NCBI GenBank assembly: GCA_026874595.1
Contig: CM049311.1
Coordinates: forward strand, 19,524,676-19,588,675
Reading direction: 5' to 3'
DNA length: 64,000 nucleotides
Source of the DNA: Sipunculus nudus
Taxonomy: Eukaryota > Annelida > Sipuncula > Golfingiida > Sipunculidae
Of the stretch, positions 62,001 through 64,000 are shown piece after piece. Both the position numbers and the translations under genes were made by a program. The notes below the pieces were generated by a model. The model worked only from the letters and a program-made list of their open reading frames with translations, did no database searches and was not told the DNA's origin. Each line of letters begins with the position of its first letter. The first letter of the stretch is position 1.

Positions 62001-64000
62001 GGGAGGGCCGCATACTCTGAATTCATATTAAACATGCAGTCGATTTTCAGTTCTCACTTTAATTTCAGTGCGTAATTTAAAACACAATATCTGAATTTTT
62101 GGGCTTGTATATTATACTAATAACCTAAATGCAAAGTTTACCCAAGAACCAGCACGAATTTTAATTTAGACATAATATAATATTCCATACATATGTAAAT
62201 ATGTATGCATTTATGTATGTATCTATGTATGTCTGTATGTATATGTATAAAGGTGCGTATGTATGTGCGTTAGCGTTGTACAAAATAATATAAATTAAAT
62301 ATCCGTTTCTCCACTTTATTACAGAGAAATAAACAGTGGTCACTGGCAAACATATTTCTGGTCGGTGATGCAGGGACCGGAAAATCAACGTTTGTTCGTA
62401 AAATAGCAACAGACTGGTGTACAATTATGCATTCAGACACACGCAATTTGGGCTCTTCTAACAGTGTTGAAATATCAAGTGAAGTACATTGCGTCATGAA
62501 AACATTTGAAATTGTCATCTTACTATGTCTGAGAGATATAAAGGAAAGACAAAGCTTAGTCGGGGCCATCAGCGATCAACTGGGACTAAGGAAAGAAGAG
62601 GCGACTAATTTATATGATCTAATATCTGATAACGAACGTAAAACGCTTTTAATTTTTGATGGCTATGACGAATACAGGGATTCTACTTCTAAACACATCA
62701 CTGATGTTTTATACAGAAAAAAACTTCAGTATACAAACCTGATGATCACTTCAAGGCACCCTCGATCATTTCATTATCCGACAGAAAAGGCTCCAGCAGC
62801 AACCGAGGTCTGTCTACGAGGCTTTTCTCCGAGAGGAACCACCGAATTCATCGAGAAGTTTTTCAAGGGAGCGGAAGCCGGCAGAGAACTTCAAAAACAA
62901 ATAAACAGATCGGAATATCTCGCTCATCTCAGCCATTTCCCTGCCGTTCTCTTGCTGATGTCAATGTTGTGGCGAGCGACAAATCAACTTTCAGACAGCA
63001 TCACTGGTTTTTATCAAGACTTTATCAAGTATTTATGCGACCGATATGAGCAGAAATATATAAGACAGCAGGACAGGTCAAAACCAGATGAAATTGCACA
63101 TATATATCATAAATACCTCATGAAAATTGGAAAAATTGCTATTCGTGGTATGAAAAAAGATAAATTGGATCTGGTTTTCCCTTACAATAAGGTCAGGACA
63201 ACAATAGGTAAAACAGCTTGGAAATTTGGTTTTTTTGCTGAAGAGGGTCGACCAGGCAAAGAGCGGATGGTAACGTTTCCCCATAAGACTCTACAAGAGT
63301 TTTTCGTGGCTTATTACTTAGTTCATGTTCACGAAAAACAGCAGAAACAGTTGCTAATTATGTTCTGTGAGTCTAAACAGGCCGTGAGGGAGTCTGAGGT
63401 TATTTTGACATTTGTGCAAGGCCTCGGTGGTATGGAGATACACAAACATATACAGACAATATTGGCGGGTGATGATGAGACATTACAGTTACATGTAGAC
63501 CTACAGTTGACCTACTTATCACAGCACCAGGGCGCTAAACTTGTGCTGCCATCTGTGGTCAAGCTCGAAACTAACAAACATCCTTTAACAATATATGCGA
63601 AGTATTTGGAATGTGACAAATCTGCTCTAAAACGACTGGTAGTGTATGTACACCAAGGATACAAGGGTGAAAACGATATTTTGTTACAAGAATTAATATC
63701 AAAGGCCTGTAGAACGCAGGTGTTAGAGGAACTAGTGATTAAGGAAACAAAACAGTCTACTATTGATGATATAATAGAATACCTCCCTAACACTAATATG
63801 AGAAGACTCTGTTTATCTTCATGTAGACTGTCATTACAGCAGGCGAGTTCGCTGTTAATCAGGTTACCGGATTGTCACTCCTTGATGGACATTGATATGT
63901 CAAATAACAACCTGAGGGGACTGATGGACAGGAAAGATTGTCTTACAGCGCTAACACGCTGTCATCTCACTACACTCAACTTGTCCAACAGCTATGTAAC
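53018..64000 (+). CDS. Transmembrane receptor: signal peptide, two CTLDs, TM helix, NACHT, LRR (3'-partial)
   Basis: I assembled 11 exons from GT-AG borders and phase: 53018-53078, 59208-59408, 59527-59646, 59786-60037, 60292-60336, 60444-60587, 60979-61068, 61245-61357, 61609-61684, 61781-61983 and 62325-64000. Every junction keeps frame and no stop occurs, giving at least 993 residues before the window ends. Predicted layout: signal peptide 1-20, CTLD1 about 21-128, CTLD2 about 129-274, stalk to about 313, TM helix about 314-340, cytosolic linker to 435, NACHT from 436 (P-loop GDAGTGKST at 449-457, Walker B LLIFDGYDE near 543-551), then LRRs. It would be a type I plasma-membrane receptor linking sugar or ligand binding to NLR-type ATPase signalling. 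CTLD and NACHT-LRR are well known separately in animal immunity. I do not recognise a described family with this order. The main risk is the 6.1-kb intron 1 linking the signal exon. Confidence 0.8.
54480..55380. repeat. Diverged duplication, copy in receptor intron 1
   Basis: Partner of 50600-51416, with blocks in the same order: 'CCCAGTATGACCCATAC', 'CTCCTTATACGGACTAG', 'CACTCATACCCATACTGGAATACC', 'CAAGGTGTTAG' and 'ATCATGTAATTGCTATG'. Similarity is patchy and gapped. Confidence 0.65.
55515..55950. repeat. Mollusc-type dispersed repeat in receptor intron 1
   Basis: Three near-copies of 'TTGGTCAAACGGTTTGGC' at about 55536, 55681 and 55827 are spaced by 145 bp. They are followed by 'CCGGACAGACGGACAGACGG' and 'CCCCTTCGCACCTTCG'. 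The style matches widespread mollusc repeats. No coding sequence is involved. Confidence 0.65.
56270..57340 (-). pseudogene. LINE reverse-transcriptase fragment in receptor intron 1
   Basis: Minus-strand pieces read 'LVLLDLSASFDSVDHS', 'QCGVPQGSVLGPILF', 'MSFHIYADITKLYIT' (the second Asp of the YADD box is replaced by Ile) and 'HAFIISKLDYCDALPCGLP'. The last piece is 'ILQRIQNMAARILT' with 'ALLWLPVCQR'. The order and motifs fit a non-LTR RT. It is broken by stops and has lost a catalytic residue. A T-run lies at about 56249-56276. Confidence 0.82.
57341..58871. other. Receptor intron 1, repeat-rich non-coding part
   Basis: Contains diverged blocks of 'GACCTTGAA' type (near 57530, 57650 and 58610) of the same dispersed-repeat style as 30360-31082. 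No exon with the required phase was recognised between 53079 and 59207. Confidence 0.45.
58872..59048. mobile_element. MITE with TA target duplication in receptor intron 1
   Basis: 177 bp bounded by CAGTGGAACC and its exact inverse GGTTCCACTG, with TA on each side. Internal 'CCCCCACAATTACGAAC' near the left pairs with 'GTCGTAATTGTGGGG' at the right, giving a longer imperfect fold-back. TA flanks and CAGT.. ends suggest a Tc1/mariner or pogo-type non-autonomous element. It lies about 160 bp before the first CTLD exon. Confidence 0.85.
59208..59646 (+). CDS. Receptor exons 2-3: first C-type lectin-like domain
   Basis: Exons 59208-59408 and 59527-59646 are both phase 1 to phase 1, with acceptor 'attacag', donor GTGAGT, acceptor 'tttctttag' and donor GTTAGT. 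The protein reads 'LTWNEGDACCRSRGLDLPGV', 'VWVSMRKKQLPSWTWIDGTQ', 'GDCAVYLPK' and 'LGVVCEIK'. The WTW motif, 'GDCAVYL' and final 'VVCE' match the CTLD core and its conserved disulphides. No EPN/WND pair is visible. Confidence 0.85.
59786..60587 (+). CDS. Receptor exons 4-6: second C-type lectin-like domain
   Basis: Exons 59786-60037, 60292-60336 and 60444-60587 are all symmetrical phase 1. A Cys-rich lead ('DCSDCRCGKFLPTC') is followed by 'LTWHKARAYCAKEGWRLAVF', 'FWIGLRRKDWKQPYGG', 'WDQEEPREHGRCSVL' and 'QSCQTKTTFLCN'. 'WIGLRR', 'EEPREHGRCSVL' and the final Cys are typical CTLD landmarks. 'EEP' lies near the EPN position but no WND follows. Confidence 0.85.
60979..61357 (+). CDS. Receptor exons 7-8: stalk and transmembrane helix
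   Basis: Exon 60979-61068 encodes a Ser/Thr-rich stalk ('LTTDLTSISHSNSF'), likely extracellular and possibly O-glycosylated. Exon 61245-61357 encodes a hydrophobic run, 'TFVGGLVGGIAVVVFMAAMC' continuing 'TVAYLV', followed by Arg residues. This is a single-pass helix with a positive inside flank, as in type I proteins. The exon changes the intron phase from 1 to 0. Confidence 0.83.
61609..61983 (+). CDS. Receptor exons 9-10: cytosolic linker before NACHT
   Basis: Exon 61609-61684 encodes a basic then acidic juxtamembrane segment ('RRNCSKGIRGRKLEKEEE'). Exon 61781-61983 encodes helical sequence with 'IKELLTASMMQRYSRISQWS' and 'DDHVTVDMNELYTDLVW'. The last motif resembles the short 'xVxxxxLYTxL' box often seen just before NACHT domains. 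No death, CARD or TIR fold was recognised. Confidence 0.78.
62325..64000 (+). CDS. Receptor exon 11: NACHT domain and LRRs (runs off the window)
   Basis: Open in phase 0 from the acceptor 'tttattacag' to the window end (558 codons). Walker A is 'LVGDAGTGKSTFVRK'. Walker B is 'TLLIFDGYDEY' with the NACHT-typical extended acidic box, and sensor-like 'LMITSRHPRS' follows. 'FSPRGTTEFIEKFF', 'HFPAVLLLMSMLW' and 'VTFPHKTLQEFFVAYYLV' are the winged-helix and HD2-like markers of NLRs. LRR sequence near the end has 'NMRRLCLSSCRLS', 'LMDIDMSNNNLRGL' and 'LTTLNLSN'. All key residues are present, so the ATPase is probably active. Confidence 0.92.

Noticed and set aside
61432-62031. A 199-codon frame starting at 61432 as an independent gene
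   Set aside because: It reads through two introns around receptor exons 9 and 10. The splice sites and phases fit the larger gene better.

Overview
This is eukaryotic, AT-rich, intron-containing animal DNA. GT-AG exons of C-type lectin-like domains (CTLDs), a NACHT-LRR immune receptor, BEL/Pao, DIRS-like and LINE retroelements, and many short repeats of a style common in mollusc genomes ('gaccttgacc' blocks, 'gacggacagacggac' tails) suggest a lophotrochozoan, most likely a bivalve mollusc. The organism is inferred; no sequence search was run. No tRNA, rRNA or CRISPR was seen.

1-23875: three tandem, diverged copies (A, B, C) of a roughly 7-9 kb unit. Each carries a 44-bp minisatellite and one minus-strand CTLD gene. 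Three CTLD exons are open in all three copies and share phase-1 splice sites. Only copy B (10850-14108) also keeps an in-phase start exon, giving a predicted protein of about 222 residues.

23876-30360: a decayed NACHT-LRR pseudogene on the plus strand, interrupted by a C-rich repeat element, then non-coding DNA with microsatellites and a possible SINE-like block.

30360-38165: a mollusc-type repeat, then a defective DIRS-like tyrosine-recombinase retroelement, then a second copy of the C-rich element. 38166-46600: a decayed BEL/Pao retrotransposon on the minus strand, with a 102-bp tandem array in its leader. 46640-48740: a decayed LINE.

50600-64000: a gene assembled here from 11 phase-compatible exons on the plus strand, running off the window end. 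It predicts a signal peptide, two CTLDs, a stalk, one membrane helix, a short cytosolic linker, and a NACHT domain with LRRs. Such a protein would couple extracellular lectin recognition directly to an intracellular NOD-like signalling ATPase. It is the strongest candidate for a previously undescribed system here. A solo LTR lies about 0.8 kb upstream of its start codon, and its 6-kb first intron is full of repeats.

Taken together the window reads as an innate-immunity cluster: expanding secreted-type lectins, a lectin-NLR receptor, and a dead relative of that receptor's NACHT exon, in a repeat-rich setting.
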